Positions 27,563 through 36,923 of a stretch of 64,000 nt of DNA are shown here, one piece after another. Numbering within the stretch: the first letter of the stretch is position 1; every line of letters begins with the position of its first letter. Origin of the DNA: CALLJL01 sp964627255. Its GTDB lineage: Bacteria > Acidobacteriota > Aminicenantia > Aminicenantales > CALLJL01. The position numbers were made by a program, and so were the translations under genes. The notes under the pieces were generated by a model that had not been told where the DNA came from, did no database searches, and was given only the letters and a program-made list of their open reading frames with translations. The stretch is from assembly GCA_964627255.1 (NCBI GenBank), contig CAZVIN010000004.1:1-64000 (forward strand). Direction: 5' to 3'.

Positions 27563-29782
27563 TCATTGCTCTACGCCCAGTTGCTTGAGTGCCTCGAGGG
27601 CCGCATTTCTAATAATATTCTGGTGAGAAGGAAGGGTAGCTGCCTTTTTGAGAAAATCAACTTGCTTTTTATCGCCGGTTTTTCCTAAGGCCCGCAGGGC
27701 TTCCGCCTGAGCTATATAACTATCATCGCTGTTGAAACATTCTTTGAAAAACTCCGCCAGGCCTGCCTGGCCAAACTCTCCCAGCACTTTCAGGGCCGCC
27801 GCTCTTACCTGGGAATGCTTCTCTTTACATTTTTCCTTTAAAAAAGGAATAAACTTTGGGTTCTTCCAGCTTCCAATGGTTTCCACCGCTGCTTTCCTTA
27901 CCGCCCAGAAATCATCACCCCGGGCAATAATCTGGATTGCTTTCCCTACTTCTGGTTTATCCCCGAATTTTTTCAGCTCTTGAACAGCCCACATTCGGCC
28001 GATAACGTCGTCATGCTGTGCCTGGTAGAGCAATTCTTCAACACTTTTGGGAAATGTCCATTCCTTGAGGAGGTAGTTTCCGCGGTCGAAGCGAACCAGA
28101 AGAGGTTTTTGAGTTAAGTGGAATTCATAATAATTTTCTTTCTCGGTTATCCAGATTTTGTAAGTGATTTCATCATCCTTATCTCCTTTAATGGCATCTT
28201 CATCAAGATTCTTGCTTCCCCTTATCCCGATCAATACCGGAGTCTTATATATGGGGATGCCGCGGGAGGTATCCTGAACCTGCTTAATCCACAGGCCAAG
28301 CGTTTTTTCCCCTTCATCCCACCTTGAGGCAACCTCAAAAACTGGGTGTCCGGGATGGAAAAGCCATCGCTCAAAAAACCAATCCAGGTTCTCACCGGTA
28401 ACTTCCTTGACCGTTTTCATAAAATCATGGGTATCAACCGGTTGAAATGAATATTTATGGAGAAATTCTTTTAGCACCTGAAAGAAGAGCTGGTCACCAA
28501 GAATAAATCTAAGCATATGAAGCACGCAGGCCCCTTTCTGATAGGAATGGGCATCGAACAAATCCTGCGGAGCATCATAATGATTGGTAACAATTGGTCG
28601 AATGTACCTTGTTCTGGCTTCCCTCAAATAAGCATTTTTTTTATTCAGCAAATTTATGGCCCCTTCTTCGAGTCCGCGGTCATATTCGTAATAAAGATAA
28701 TCAGAGTAAGTGCCAAAACTTTCGTTCAGCCAGGCGTGCTCCCAGCTCCGTAATGTAATCAGGTCTCCCCACCACTGATGAGCCAGCTCATGCGAGACAA
28801 TCCCAATGCTGGAAAAATCTTTCTCGGCTTTTTCGTCATGAATAATCTTATAGGTCATGGCCGTGGCTGAGGTGCTCTCGGCACCTCCCCCCATGGGTAC
28901 TGATATCTGGTCATATTTGTCCCAGGGATAAGGAGTGCCAAAAGTTTTGATGAAAAATTCCATCATCTTCGGCGTCTTTTCATAAGAACGAAGGGCGTCT
29001 TTGACGTGCTGGGGGAAAACCCAGTAGTTGATGGGAATATTCTCGTAACGGTCGCGGATAATTTCATAGGGGCCAGCAGCCAGGAAAATTAAATAAGTAG
29101 AATGAGGTTTATCCTGAACCCAGTGATAAGTCACTGTTCTTTCCCGCTCATTCTTTACCACACTCACCAACCGCCCGTTGGCCGCAACTTTATTAGGCTC
29201 TTCCGCCGTGGCGATGATTTCATTGGTGACTTTATCATTGGGAAAATCATAGCAGGGGAACCAGTGATGAACTCCATCGGGCCAGGAATCCGAAGCGACC
29301 AGGGCCGGATGTTCAGCCGAAGCCTCGTAGAACCGAAGCCCTTTCTTATTGGTAGTTTTATGGGCCTGGTCATCACTGCGATAAAAGATGGTGATGGAAA
29401 ATATTTCGCCGATATTATAAGGTCGCTCAAGCTCAACAAAAAGCTTTTTATCGGTTTGCTTGAAAGAAAGGGAATGCCCCATTTCATCGTTTACCTGCTC
29501 GACCTTGTAATCCTCAGCATCGAGCTCAATATTTTTTAAATCAGGGCGGAGTGAACTCAGCGTCAGAACCGCTTCCCCCTGGAAAGCCTTGCCTTCAACG
29601 TCCAGATTAATTTTAATCAAATAATGACGAGCATCGTATGTTCGGCTTCTTTCCCACCGCCGCGGTTTCTGGCTGAAATCAATTCCCTGAGCATAAGCTC
29701 CGCCGATTTCAGGCAAAAGAAAGAATGCGCCCAGGAACAAAATAGAAATGATTACTTTAAGGAAGACTCCGTATTTCTTCAT
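27563..29782 (-). CDS. M1 family aminopeptidase with C-terminal HEAT-like repeats
   Basis: The 739-residue protein has a signal peptide (FFLLPEIGGAYAQ) and the M1 N-terminal beta-saddle (RTYDARHYLIKINLDVEGKA). The gluzincin active site is HELAHQWW with His331, Glu332 and His335, plus Glu354 in WLNESFGTY (HExxH-x18-E). The exopeptidase motif GAMEN is replaced by GGGAES in PMGGGAESTSATAM, still with a Glu. Residues ~590-735 form alternating helical repeats (AVQELKKFGDKPEVGKAIQI, VRKAAVETIGSWKNPKFIPF, VRAAALKVLGEFG) of HEAT/PBS type. It should remove N-terminal residues from peptides in the periplasm or at the cell surface. It probably belongs with the neighbouring S9 gene. Confidence 0.9.
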   Translation of the reverse strand: MKKYGVFLKVIISILFLGAFFLLPEIGGAYAQGIDFSQKPRRWERSRTYDARHYLIKINLDVEGKAFQGEAVLTLSSLRPDLKNIELDAEDYKVEQVNDEMGHSLSFKQTDKKLFVELERPYNIGEIFSITIFYRSDDQAHKTTNKKGLRFYEASAEHPALVASDSWPDGVHHWFPCYDFPNDKVTNEIIATAEEPNKVAANGRLVSVVKNERERTVTYHWVQDKPHSTYLIFLAAGPYEIIRDRYENIPINYWVFPQHVKDALRSYEKTPKMMEFFIKTFGTPYPWDKYDQISVPMGGGAESTSATAMTYKIIHDEKAEKDFSSIGIVSHELAHQWWGDLITLRSWEHAWLNESFGTYSDYLYYEYDRGLEEGAINLLNKKNAYLREARTRYIRPIVTNHYDAPQDLFDAHSYQKGACVLHMLRFILGDQLFFQVLKEFLHKYSFQPVDTHDFMKTVKEVTGENLDWFFERWLFHPGHPVFEVASRWDEGEKTLGLWIKQVQDTSRGIPIYKTPVLIGIRGSKNLDEDAIKGDKDDEITYKIWITEKENYYEFHLTQKPLLVRFDRGNYLLKEWTFPKSVEELLYQAQHDDVIGRMWAVQELKKFGDKPEVGKAIQIIARGDDFWAVRKAAVETIGSWKNPKFIPFLKEKCKEKHSQVRAAALKVLGEFGQAGLAEFFKECFNSDDSYIAQAEALRALGKTGDKKQVDFLKKAATLPSHQNIIRNAALEALKQLGVEQ

Positions 29783-29868
29783 GGCTATTCTCCATATGTA
29801 TATATTCGCCTCATCTATAATTTTCCTACAAGGGCTCTATCTCAATAAACCCTGTTCTTTTTAAGCAC

Positions 29869-30293
29869 CTATATAATTCCGTCTTTTTTCATCAGCTCTT
29901 CTATTTCTTCGATGGCTCGCGGAAGGCCTTCGGCTTCTCTTTCATTTATAGACTTTCTTTTTTCTGCCCATCAATGGCCAGGATGGCATTGGGAATTTCG
30001 ACTCCGCAAAAATAAATCAAATCATTGTTTTGATAAAATTGGTAATCGCCAGAGGGAGTCTTGGCTCCAAGAAAGATAGCCACACTATCACCAAGATGGT
30101 CCATTAGCTGGGCCCGCCGCCAGGCATATTCATCTGGAGGGAAAACAAGTGCCGCCGAGAGTAAAGTGGAAAGTTCAAAAAAAATAATCACTAAAACTAC
30201 AAATTCGAACCGCAAGCCCAATTTAATCCTATAATTTTTAAACAAATCTCCTCCTTCCTTTTTTAATATATTTAATGAATTCAATTTATTCAA
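29869..30293 (-). pseudogene. Aminopeptidase P (M24) relic, centre deleted and frameshifted
   Basis: The 5' part encodes an aminopeptidase-P N-terminal domain start: WRRAQLMDHLGDSVAIFLGA, TPSGDYQFYQNNDLIYFCGV and EIPNAILAIDG. It stops after KKESL at 29946. In another frame immediately after, INEREAEGLPRAIEEIEELM ending KKDGII reads to a TAG at 29869. That is the usual C-terminal tail of bacterial X-Pro aminopeptidases. The several hundred residues between, including the metal-binding pita-bread domain, are gone. This is the scar of one internal deletion with a frameshift. Confidence 0.7.
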
Positions 30294-30610
30294 AAGCTTT
30301 CTTTGAACACCTGTTTGCTCACTCTGGCCATTGCTCTTAAAAGAGCCAACTTTTGCGGGGAGAAGAAGCTGTATCCCTAAACGTCTTTTTCTCCGAATAA
30401 CGCCGAACCACTCAGTAATACCCGCCTAAATGAAGAGGGAATTGTATTCAAAGAGGCCTTCTTCTCCTTATGGCTCCTCCTGGACCTGAAAGCGATATCT
30501 GGGCTATTTCTTAATTTCATCAATCCAAACTGAGTATGATTTTATTTATGAATTCCATCGTATTTCATTCTTAATTTGAATAATTAAGGACAAATTAAAT
30601 AACCAACGAC
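30294..30610. other. Intergenic, no feature recognised
   Basis: 317 bases between the aminopeptidase relic and the duplicated sulfatase leader. Nothing convincing was seen on either strand. Confidence 0.45.
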
Positions 30611-30626
30611 AATGCAATTAAAAAAC

Positions 30627-30655
30627 TTGAGATGATTCGGTCAAATTGATAATTA
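30627..30655 (+). promoter_or_regulatory. Duplicated sulfatase promoter (left copy)
   Basis: TTGAGA, a 17-base spacer and TAATTA match the arrangement at 33962-33990 in front of the intact sulfatase. The surrounding bases also align between the two copies. Confidence 0.4.
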
Positions 30656-30675
30656 TTTTTTTAGAAGAAAGAAAA

Positions 30676-30780
30676 ATGGCCGGAAAGATGAATCGTCGGG
30701 ACTTTATAAAATTAATCGCCGTTGGAACCTTAAGTTTGTCGCAGGTCTTCTCTTCCCTTTCATGGGAAAAAACTACATAG
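30676..30780 (+). pseudogene. Truncated duplicate of the sulfatase leader
   Basis: The first 29 codons encode MAGKMNRRDFIKLIAVGTLS followed by LSQVFSSLS. They are almost identical to the start of the sulfatase at 34013, including the twin-arginine motif NRRDFIK. The frame then runs into foreign sequence (WEKTT) and stops. The similarity extends upstream through the promoter. It is the left arm of a duplication broken by transposase-derived sequence. Confidence 0.8.
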
Positions 30781-30847
30781 AAAGAGTCCCCCCTCCTATT
30801 TCAAACCACAGCTTGAGGCAGCCAATGAATTAACACAAAATGCTTGA
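30764..30847 (+). mobile_element. Transposase 3'-end remnant, left of GH95 (inverted relative to the right copy)
   Basis: The stretch TATTTCAAACCACAGCTTGAGGCAGCC and the following GAATTAACA..AATGCTTGA match, in reverse orientation, sequence at 33586-33660. Both copies read PQ(L/F)EAA(N/K)ELT(Q/Y)NA and a stop in one frame. The right copy is attached to recognisable transposase sequence, so this is taken as the same element's terminus. Confidence 0.55.
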
Positions 30848-31006
30848 GACTACTAGAAGACTTGGGCAATCCCTAAAATACCCGCTCAGTAAAGACTCCT
30901 CCTATTTTCTTAATTTCTTATTTTGTCTTCCCTGCCGAGACATAAGCTTGTCCGACTCTACTAATTAATCTCCTAAGCATCCTAAAGCCTTAAAACACTC
31001 GGTCAA

Positions 31007-33508
31007 TCATTCATCAACGAAACTCAGCAAATATGTTTTGCCTGGAGACGTATTGAATTCGATGGCACCATTTTCCTTTTTGTCTGTCGGAACCGTCAAC
31101 TCATCCAAGAAAACTTTGAAAGATTTCGTAGCTCGGATACGGCACGGACCACCGCATTTAGAAACGATGCGTCCCGCTACCGGAGATCCTCCTTCCCAGC
31201 TCAAGTCAACTTCGAACCCTCCTCTGGCGCAGAATCCTCGAAAAGAACCTTTTGCTAATGCCTTAGGAAGTGCCGGAAGAATATGGATCTCTCCTGCATG
31301 AGACTGAAGAAAAATCTCTGCAATCCCAGACGTAGCTCCAAAATTCCCATCAATGTTAAAGGGAGGGTGGTTTGAGAATAAGTTGGGCAGCACTCCTCCC
31401 TTGTATTCCGTCCCAGGGACGTGTTCAGCATCGAGATTCATGACATTGCACAGAAGTTTATAAACCCTCTCGCCATCAAGAAGACGAGCCCAAAGGTTGA
31501 TCTTCCAGGCAAGTGACCAGCCTGTCCCGCTGTCCCCCCTGAACTCCAGAGATTTTCTCGCTGCGTCGGCAAGATGAGGAGTAAGCAGCGGCGTGATTAT
31601 GTTACCAGGAAAAACTCCCCACAGATGAGAGAGATGTCTGTGCACGTCTTCTGGGTCGTCCCAATCTTCAAGCCACTCTTGGAGCTGTCCATAGCGGCCG
31701 ATCTGGTGAGGAGCTAGTCGGGCTCGAGCTTTAAGAACTTCTCTACGAAAACCATCGTCAATATTCAATATCTTTGCGGCTTTGGCGCAGGCATCGAAAA
31801 GAAACCGTAGGATCTCCATGTCTATGGTTGGGCCTGCGCAAATCGTCGTAATCTCCCCTTTTTCGAACAGTTCTCTGTTCCAGACCCGAGGGTTTCCCTC
31901 GGCTTTGTACCAATTCTCTGGAGAATTTGAGGGATTAGTAACAAGCCATCCTTTTTCCGAATGTTCAACGAGGGTATCAAGAAAGAACCGGGCTGCCCCT
32001 TTCATCAGGGGATAAGCTTCTCTTAGAAAAGTTTTATCACAAGTAAAAAGATAATGTTCCCACAGATGAGTGGCCAGCCATGCTCCTGCGGCTGCCCAGG
32101 TTTCAAAATAGCCGTACCAACCCATGGGGGCCGTTGGGCGCCAGAGATCGGTGTTAAAATGGTGAACCCATCCTCGTGCACCGTAGAATTCTTTAGCTGT
32201 GCGCTGACCAGTTACAGCCAATTCCTTGATCATCTTATAAAGTGGTTCGAAACACTCCGACAGATTGGCTGTTTCAACTGGCCAGAAGTTCATCTGAAGG
32301 TTGATGTTGGTGGTGTATTTCCCACCCCATGCAGGATTCATGCTATCATTCCAGATACCCTGAAGGTTTGGTGGTTGAGTCCCAGGCCGTGAACTGGAAA
32401 TGAGAAGATACCTCCCAAATTGATAGAAGAGAGCAATAAGATCCGCATCTCCACTCTTTTTAAAACCTTGGATGCGCTCGTCAGTCGGCAATTCGGAGGC
32501 CTCGCTTCGGACCAGGGCCAGGTGGGCTCGCCGGAAAAGACGGCGGTGTTCACGAACATGATCTGTCTTGATCGCCTCAAACGTTTTTCCTTCGAGATTT
32601 TTGAGCGTTGCCTTTGTCCTGGTCTCTGGATCTGCTGATACATCCCTGAAGTTAACAAAACTCGTTGCTGCTGCCAGGTACAGCGTCGCCGCATTGGCCG
32701 ACTCAATTACGAGACGGTCATTTTCGCAATTGATTGTACCACCTTCAACATTGACCCGCAGACGGGCCTGGTATTCAAGGTGTCCTTTGACACCCAGGTA
32801 CGAAGCGTTTCGCCCTCTCAGAACCAGTGTATCTGGCTTTATAGTCTCGGAGTGGAAATACTCGTCCCCCGGAGAGAGCAAATTTTTCTTTCCTCGGAGC
32901 GATATCGAGAAAAATAGGGCGCCCGGTCTGTCCGAAGTTATTCGGACGACAAGGACATCATCAACCGGACTGACAAATACTTCTCGGATGAAAGTAATGT
33001 TCCCCGTTTGATAGGACACCTTAACGATAGCAGTATCGAGATCAAGTTCTCTCCGATAAGAGCGGACATCGTATCCGTGGTCGGTAAAATCAAAGTTTTC
33101 GTGGAGGTTGAGTTCAAGATCTCCCAAGGACTGGTATTTCTGGTGCCAGGGGGGATCAGTTTTCCAGGCTTTCTCGACGAGTCGCTGGGCTTCCTTGTAT
33201 CTCCTGGAAAAAACGAGTTTGCGGATTTCTGGTAAGGCTTTTGCGCCTTCACCGAGAAGTTTAGGTTCATAAGGACCTCCAGTCCAAAGAGTTTCTTCGT
33301 TGAGTTGAACACGCTCCTCCTTCAGCCCTCCGAATACCATTCCGCCTAGCCGACCATTGCCAACGGGAAGAGCTTCGACCCACTGGGTGGCTGGTTTCCT
33401 GTACCATAGCTTATAGTATGACCACTCTCCCTGGTCTTTACCGAAGCAGCCTGCAAAGAGGATAATCAACATTGAAACTGTGCTGAAGCTCCTCTTCAAC
33501 ATCTTCAT
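31007..33508 (-). CDS. GH95 alpha-L-fucosidase (or related galactosidase) lipoprotein
   Basis: The 833-residue protein has a lipoprotein signal (IILFAGCFG). The GH95 opening is YKLWYRKPATQWVEALPVGN followed by GRLGGMVFGG and VQLNEETLWTGGP. The (alpha/alpha)6 catalytic domain contains INLQMNFWPVETANL, where the two Asn match the catalytic Asn pair of characterised GH95 enzymes. Glu531 in NSPENWY fits the general acid, and Asp720 in NIDGNFGATSG is the residue that activates the nucleophilic water in the family. HRHLSHLWGVFPGN is also typical. Length is normal. GH95 enzymes mostly remove alpha-1,2-L-fucose, and some act on L-galactose. The gene is bracketed by inverted transposase remnants and its upstream neighbour is on the opposite strand, so it may have been moved in as a unit. 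Confidence 0.9.
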   Translation of the reverse strand: MKMLKRSFSTVSMLIILFAGCFGKDQGEWSYYKLWYRKPATQWVEALPVGNGRLGGMVFGGLKEERVQLNEETLWTGGPYEPKLLGEGAKALPEIRKLVFSRRYKEAQRLVEKAWKTDPPWHQKYQSLGDLELNLHENFDFTDHGYDVRSYRRELDLDTAIVKVSYQTGNITFIREVFVSPVDDVLVVRITSDRPGALFFSISLRGKKNLLSPGDEYFHSETIKPDTLVLRGRNASYLGVKGHLEYQARLRVNVEGGTINCENDRLVIESANAATLYLAAATSFVNFRDVSADPETRTKATLKNLEGKTFEAIKTDHVREHRRLFRRAHLALVRSEASELPTDERIQGFKKSGDADLIALFYQFGRYLLISSSRPGTQPPNLQGIWNDSMNPAWGGKYTTNINLQMNFWPVETANLSECFEPLYKMIKELAVTGQRTAKEFYGARGWVHHFNTDLWRPTAPMGWYGYFETWAAAGAWLATHLWEHYLFTCDKTFLREAYPLMKGAARFFLDTLVEHSEKGWLVTNPSNSPENWYKAEGNPRVWNRELFEKGEITTICAGPTIDMEILRFLFDACAKAAKILNIDDGFRREVLKARARLAPHQIGRYGQLQEWLEDWDDPEDVHRHLSHLWGVFPGNIITPLLTPHLADAARKSLEFRGDSGTGWSLAWKINLWARLLDGERVYKLLCNVMNLDAEHVPGTEYKGGVLPNLFSNHPPFNIDGNFGATSGIAEIFLQSHAGEIHILPALPKALAKGSFRGFCARGGFEVDLSWEGGSPVAGRIVSKCGGPCRIRATKSFKVFLDELTVPTDKKENGAIEFNTSPGKTYLLSFVDE

Positions 33509-33585
33509 TAATTCCTCCTCTTAAATTTTCTTTAATCGCAGGATTAACTTTCCTGGTAGTTTTATATCCAATGACTATGATAGTA

Positions 33586-33890
33586 TCAAGCATTGTATGT
33601 TAATTCTTTGGCTGCCTCAAACTGTGGTTTGAAATAGAAGAGAGGACACTTCCCATGGGGCTTTTTATCTTGTTCCTTTCCATCTTCAAGCAGATGAAGG
33701 CCAGAAGGTTATAAAGGGCTTTCTTTGAGGCTATTATTTCCATGACCTAATCTCTTTATTCAGCCGCTCAATAATTTTAGTGGATCTTAGCCCTAACCAT
33801 TCTTCAGAAGGTTTCTCCGATACATATTAGTCAACTCTAGTAATTGCCTCACCTCATCCCAAAAAAGCCATTTATCCCGCCGTTCGAGTT
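33586..33890 (-). mobile_element. Mutator/IS256-type transposase remnant, right of GH95
   Basis: On the minus strand, fragments in shifting frames read RRDKWLFWDEVRQLLELTNM, then SEEWLGLRSTKIIERLNKEI ending RSWK, then ASKKALYNLLAFICLKMERN. The ERLNKEIR motif holds the catalytic Glu of Mutator/IS256-class transposases, and the other pieces fit their C-terminal ends. Several stops and frameshifts show it is dead. It differs from the IS256 copy at window start, whose motif is ERTNREIRRR. Its last ~75 bases recur inverted at 30764-30847. Confidence 0.6.
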
Positions 33891-33961
33891 AATTAAGCTA
33901 AATCACCCCCCCTTCATTTCATGCTTACTTATAAATAAGCCAGCACAATTATATTAAAAAC

Positions 33962-33990
33962 TTGATATGCATTATTTGATTTGATAATTA
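33962..33990 (+). promoter_or_regulatory. Promoter of the sulfatase/maturase genes
   Basis: TTGATA (33962-33967), a 17-base spacer and TAATTA (33985-33990) lie 22 bases before the sulfatase ATG, which has an AAGGAG site. The same arrangement is conserved in the duplicated copy at 30627-30655. Confidence 0.5.
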
Positions 33991-34012
33991 TTGTCCATAA
34001 GGAGCAAAAAAA

Positions 34013-35590
34013 ATGGCCGGAAAATTAAATCGTCGAGACTTCATAAAATTAACCGCCATTGGCACCTTAAGCCTGCCGCAGGTTTTCTCTTCCCTTTCCT
34101 GCCGGAGCCAGAGCTCCCAACCGAATATTATTTTCATCCTGTCTGACGACCACGCCTGTCAGGCCGTCAGCGCTTACGGCAGCCGTCTTATCCAGACATC
34201 CCACATAGACAGACTGGCGCAGGAAGGAATTCGTTTCGATTGTAGCTTTGTCACTAATTCTATCTGTGCCCCCAGCCGGGCTTCTATTCTTACCGGTCAA
34301 TATAGTCATCAGCATGGAGTTATTGATAACCGTGGAGAAATGAAATCTCAGGAAGGAACTTTTCCTGGGCTCTTTAAAAAAGCCGGCTACCAGACAGCGC
34401 TAGTAGGAAAATGGCACCTCAAGGCTACTCCAGTTGGCTTTGATTATTTTTCCATCCTGCCCGACCAAGGCCATTACTACAACCCGGACTTTATTGAAAA
34501 AGACCGAAAATATCAGGAACACGGCTATGTCACCGACATCGTGACTGAAAAATGCTTAGCCTGGATTAAAAACAGAGATAAAAGCAAACCCTTCCTGCTG
34601 TTCATGAACCACAAGGCTCCCCACCGCAACTGGATGCCTGGTCCGGAAGCCCTTCGTTTGTTTAGGAATGAGGACCTGCCAGTGCCCGAAACCTTCTTTG
34701 ACGATTATCGCAAAAGATGCGAGGCCGCCAGGCGGCAGGAAATGAGGATTGCTGACCACGCCTATCTTTCTTACGACCTAAAACTTTTTCCCCTAAGGGA
34801 AGAAGAAATAAATGACCAGGAAAAAACCGGCCTGACCTACTGGAATTCAGTTTATAATCGCCTGACTGACGAGCAGAAAAAAACCTGGGACGAAGCCTAC
34901 CGAGAGGAAAATGAGGAGTTTAGAAGAAAAAAGCTAGAGGGCAGAGAGCTGGCTTTATGGAAATACCAGCGGTACATCAAGGATTATCTGCGTTGTATCG
35001 CTTCAGTTGATTTAAGTACAGCCCGGCTTTTAGATTTCCTGGATAAAGAAGGTCTGGCCAATAATACCTTGGTCATTTACGCCTCTGACCAGGGCTTCTT
35101 CTTGGGTGAACATGGCTGGTTTGACAAGCGCTTTATGTACGAACCAAGCATCCGTTTTCCCCTGCTCATCCGCTACCCCGACGGCGTGGAAAGGAAAGTT
35201 GACAAGGAACACCTGGTACTCAACGTGGATTTAGCTCCAACGCTCCTGGAAATGGCCGGGCTGACTGTGCCCGCTAACATGCAGGGAAAATCATTTAAAG
35301 ACATTCTTCAGGGAAAAAGAGTTTCTGATTGGCGAGAATCATTTTATTATCATTATTATGAATATCCAGCCGTTCATTCGGTGAAACGTCACTATGGAGT
35401 CAGGACCTCTCGCTACAAGCTGATTCATTTTTATTATGACATTGACTGCTGGGAATTATACGACCTGCAGTCAGACCCCCAGGAAATAAACAATGTCTAT
35501 AACCATGCAGATTATCAGAAAGTTAAAGATGACCTGACGAAAGAGCTCAACCGCCTGAGAACAGAACTCGGAGTCAAGCCAGAAATATAA
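34013..35590 (+). CDS. Secreted type I sulfatase, next to its maturase
   Basis: The 525-residue protein has a twin-arginine leader (NRRDFIKLTAIGTLS) that ends at a possible lipobox (SSLSC). Sulfatase motifs are NIIFILSDDHACQAVSAYGS, the formylglycine site CAPSR with Cys85 (TNSICAPSRASILTGQYSHQ), VGKWHL, MNHKAPHRNW and ASDQGFFLGEHGWFDKRFMY. The C-terminal LYDLQSDPQEINNVYN block is family-typical. The DDHACQAVSAYG start resembles the subgroup acting on N- or O-sulfated sugars such as choline-sulfatase/iduronate-sulfatase-like enzymes. The maturase begins 59 bases downstream and is probably cotranscribed. A broken duplicate of its promoter and leader lies at 30611-30780. Confidence 0.92.
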   Translation: MAGKLNRRDFIKLTAIGTLSLPQVFSSLSCRSQSSQPNIIFILSDDHACQAVSAYGSRLIQTSHIDRLAQEGIRFDCSFVTNSICAPSRASILTGQYSHQHGVIDNRGEMKSQEGTFPGLFKKAGYQTALVGKWHLKATPVGFDYFSILPDQGHYYNPDFIEKDRKYQEHGYVTDIVTEKCLAWIKNRDKSKPFLLFMNHKAPHRNWMPGPEALRLFRNEDLPVPETFFDDYRKRCEAARRQEMRIADHAYLSYDLKLFPLREEEINDQEKTGLTYWNSVYNRLTDEQKKTWDEAYREENEEFRRKKLEGRELALWKYQRYIKDYLRCIASVDLSTARLLDFLDKEGLANNTLVIYASDQGFFLGEHGWFDKRFMYEPSIRFPLLIRYPDGVERKVDKEHLVLNVDLAPTLLEMAGLTVPANMQGKSFKDILQGKRVSDWRESFYYHYYEYPAVHSVKRHYGVRTSRYKLIHFYYDIDCWELYDLQSDPQEINNVYNHADYQKVKDDLTKELNRLRTELGVKPEI

Positions 35591-35649
35591 TTCTTATCTC
35601 TTTCGCCTGGCAAATGTTATGATATGTAAAATAAAATAACGATTGTTAA

Positions 35650-36792
35650 ATGGCTAAAGCAAGACCTATTAGCCGAAAAAAGTTGACCAGTGTCCTGCTT
35701 AAACCAGCCGGTCCAGATTGTAATCTGCACTGCCATTACTGTTTTTACCTGAAGAAAAGCGAGCTGTTCCCCGCAACTCACAAACACCGGATGAGCCTGG
35801 AAATCCTGGAGGAAATTATCAGGCAGGTCATGTCTCAGGGATTGCCTGAAGTAAATTTTGGCTGGCAGGGTGGAGAACCAACCCTGATGGGCCTCGATTT
35901 TTTCAGGCAAGCAGTTTATTTCCAGCAGAAATATGGAAGCCGCCAGTCAGTGAGTAATGGCTTCCAAACCAACGGACTTCTCATAAATAAAGACTGGGCT
36001 CGCTTTTTTCGCGAGTATAACTTTCTCATTGGGTTAAGCTTAGACGGCCCCGAGCACGTCCACGACCATTATCGCCGGCACTTAAACGGCCAGGGCTCCT
36101 GGTCAAAAGTGGTGGATGCGGCCACATTACTCCTCGATTCCGATGTGGCCACCAACGCTTTGGTCGTCGTTAACGATTATTCTGTCAGGTTTCCTGAAGA
36201 AATATATGAATTCTTGAAAAGCCTGGGCCTCACCTACATGCAGTTCATACCCTGCCTTGAGCCTGACCCGGAAAGACCAGGCCGACCAACCAGCTTTTCT
36301 GTTCCCGCTGAACGCTACGGCGATTTCCTGCTTAGGTTATATGAGCTCTGGAAAGCCGATTTTCAGAATCACCGCCCCCTAACCTACATCCGCAATTTTG
36401 AAGCGCTGGTTTTTGCCTTTGCCGGTTTGACTCCGCCCGACTGCACCTTGCATAAAGAGTGCGGGATGTATGTGGTGGTTGAACACAACGGCGATGTCTA
36501 TTCCTGTGATTTTTATGTCCAGCCCGAATGGAAATTGGGAAATGTTAAAGAAAAACGTCTGGTGGACATGCTTAATTCTGCCCCGCAGAGAAAATTTGGC
36601 CAGTGGAAATCCATTTTGCCGGATGAATGTAAAAAATGTAAATGGCTTCTTTATTGCCGCGGCGGTTGCCCAAAGGAAAGAGGTTACCAGCCTGAGCCAG
36701 AAAAAAGCTACTTCTGCCAATCGTACAAGCGCTTTCTCCAGCAGGCCAGCCCTTTTTTCCAGGAATTAATCAAAAAAATAAGATTGGAATAG
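35650..36792 (+). CDS. anSME: Anaerobic sulfatase-maturating enzyme (radical SAM, SPASM)
   Basis: The 380-residue protein has the radical-SAM CxxxCxxC motif at Cys24, Cys28 and Cys31 (GPDCNLHCHYCFYLKK), FGWQGGEPTLMG, and SNGFQTNGLLI. Its C-terminal SPASM domain is Cys-rich: TLHKECGMYVVVEHNGDVYS, CDFY, CKKCKWLLYCRGGCPKER. These are the marks of anSME, which oxidises the active-site Cys or Ser of sulfatases to formylglycine without oxygen. It lies directly after a Cys-type sulfatase, and two further Cys-type sulfatase genes occur in the island. The length fits. The requirement for radical SAM maturation implies anaerobic life. Confidence 0.93.
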   Translation: MAKARPISRKKLTSVLLKPAGPDCNLHCHYCFYLKKSELFPATHKHRMSLEILEEIIRQVMSQGLPEVNFGWQGGEPTLMGLDFFRQAVYFQQKYGSRQSVSNGFQTNGLLINKDWARFFREYNFLIGLSLDGPEHVHDHYRRHLNGQGSWSKVVDAATLLLDSDVATNALVVVNDYSVRFPEEIYEFLKSLGLTYMQFIPCLEPDPERPGRPTSFSVPAERYGDFLLRLYELWKADFQNHRPLTYIRNFEALVFAFAGLTPPDCTLHKECGMYVVVEHNGDVYSCDFYVQPEWKLGNVKEKRLVDMLNSAPQRKFGQWKSILPDECKKCKWLLYCRGGCPKERGYQPEPEKSYFCQSYKRFLQQASPFFQELIKKIRLE

Positions 36793-36800
36793 AAATTAAA

Positions 36801-36923
36801 AAGGCCAAACAGGTCCACAGATTGAGCTTTGGTCATCACCAGGTAATGACTTATGGTAATCGCACCGGAGCACTGGAAGGTTCGTGTCAGCTCCTGGGAT
36901 TGAAATTTGTTGAGATTGATTAA
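36801..36923 (+). pseudogene. C-terminal remnant resembling a sugar isomerase (fucose/arabinose isomerase type)
   Basis: Just after the maturase stop, 40 codons read KAKQVHRLSFGHHQVMTYGN, then a stretch containing GALEGSCQLLGLKFVEID and a stop. The G-H-H, YGN and CxLLG features resemble the extreme C-terminus of L-fucose/L-arabinose isomerase-family proteins. There is no start and no body. In a locus with a GH95 fucosidase such a relic would fit, but the match is short and from memory. Confidence 0.35.
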
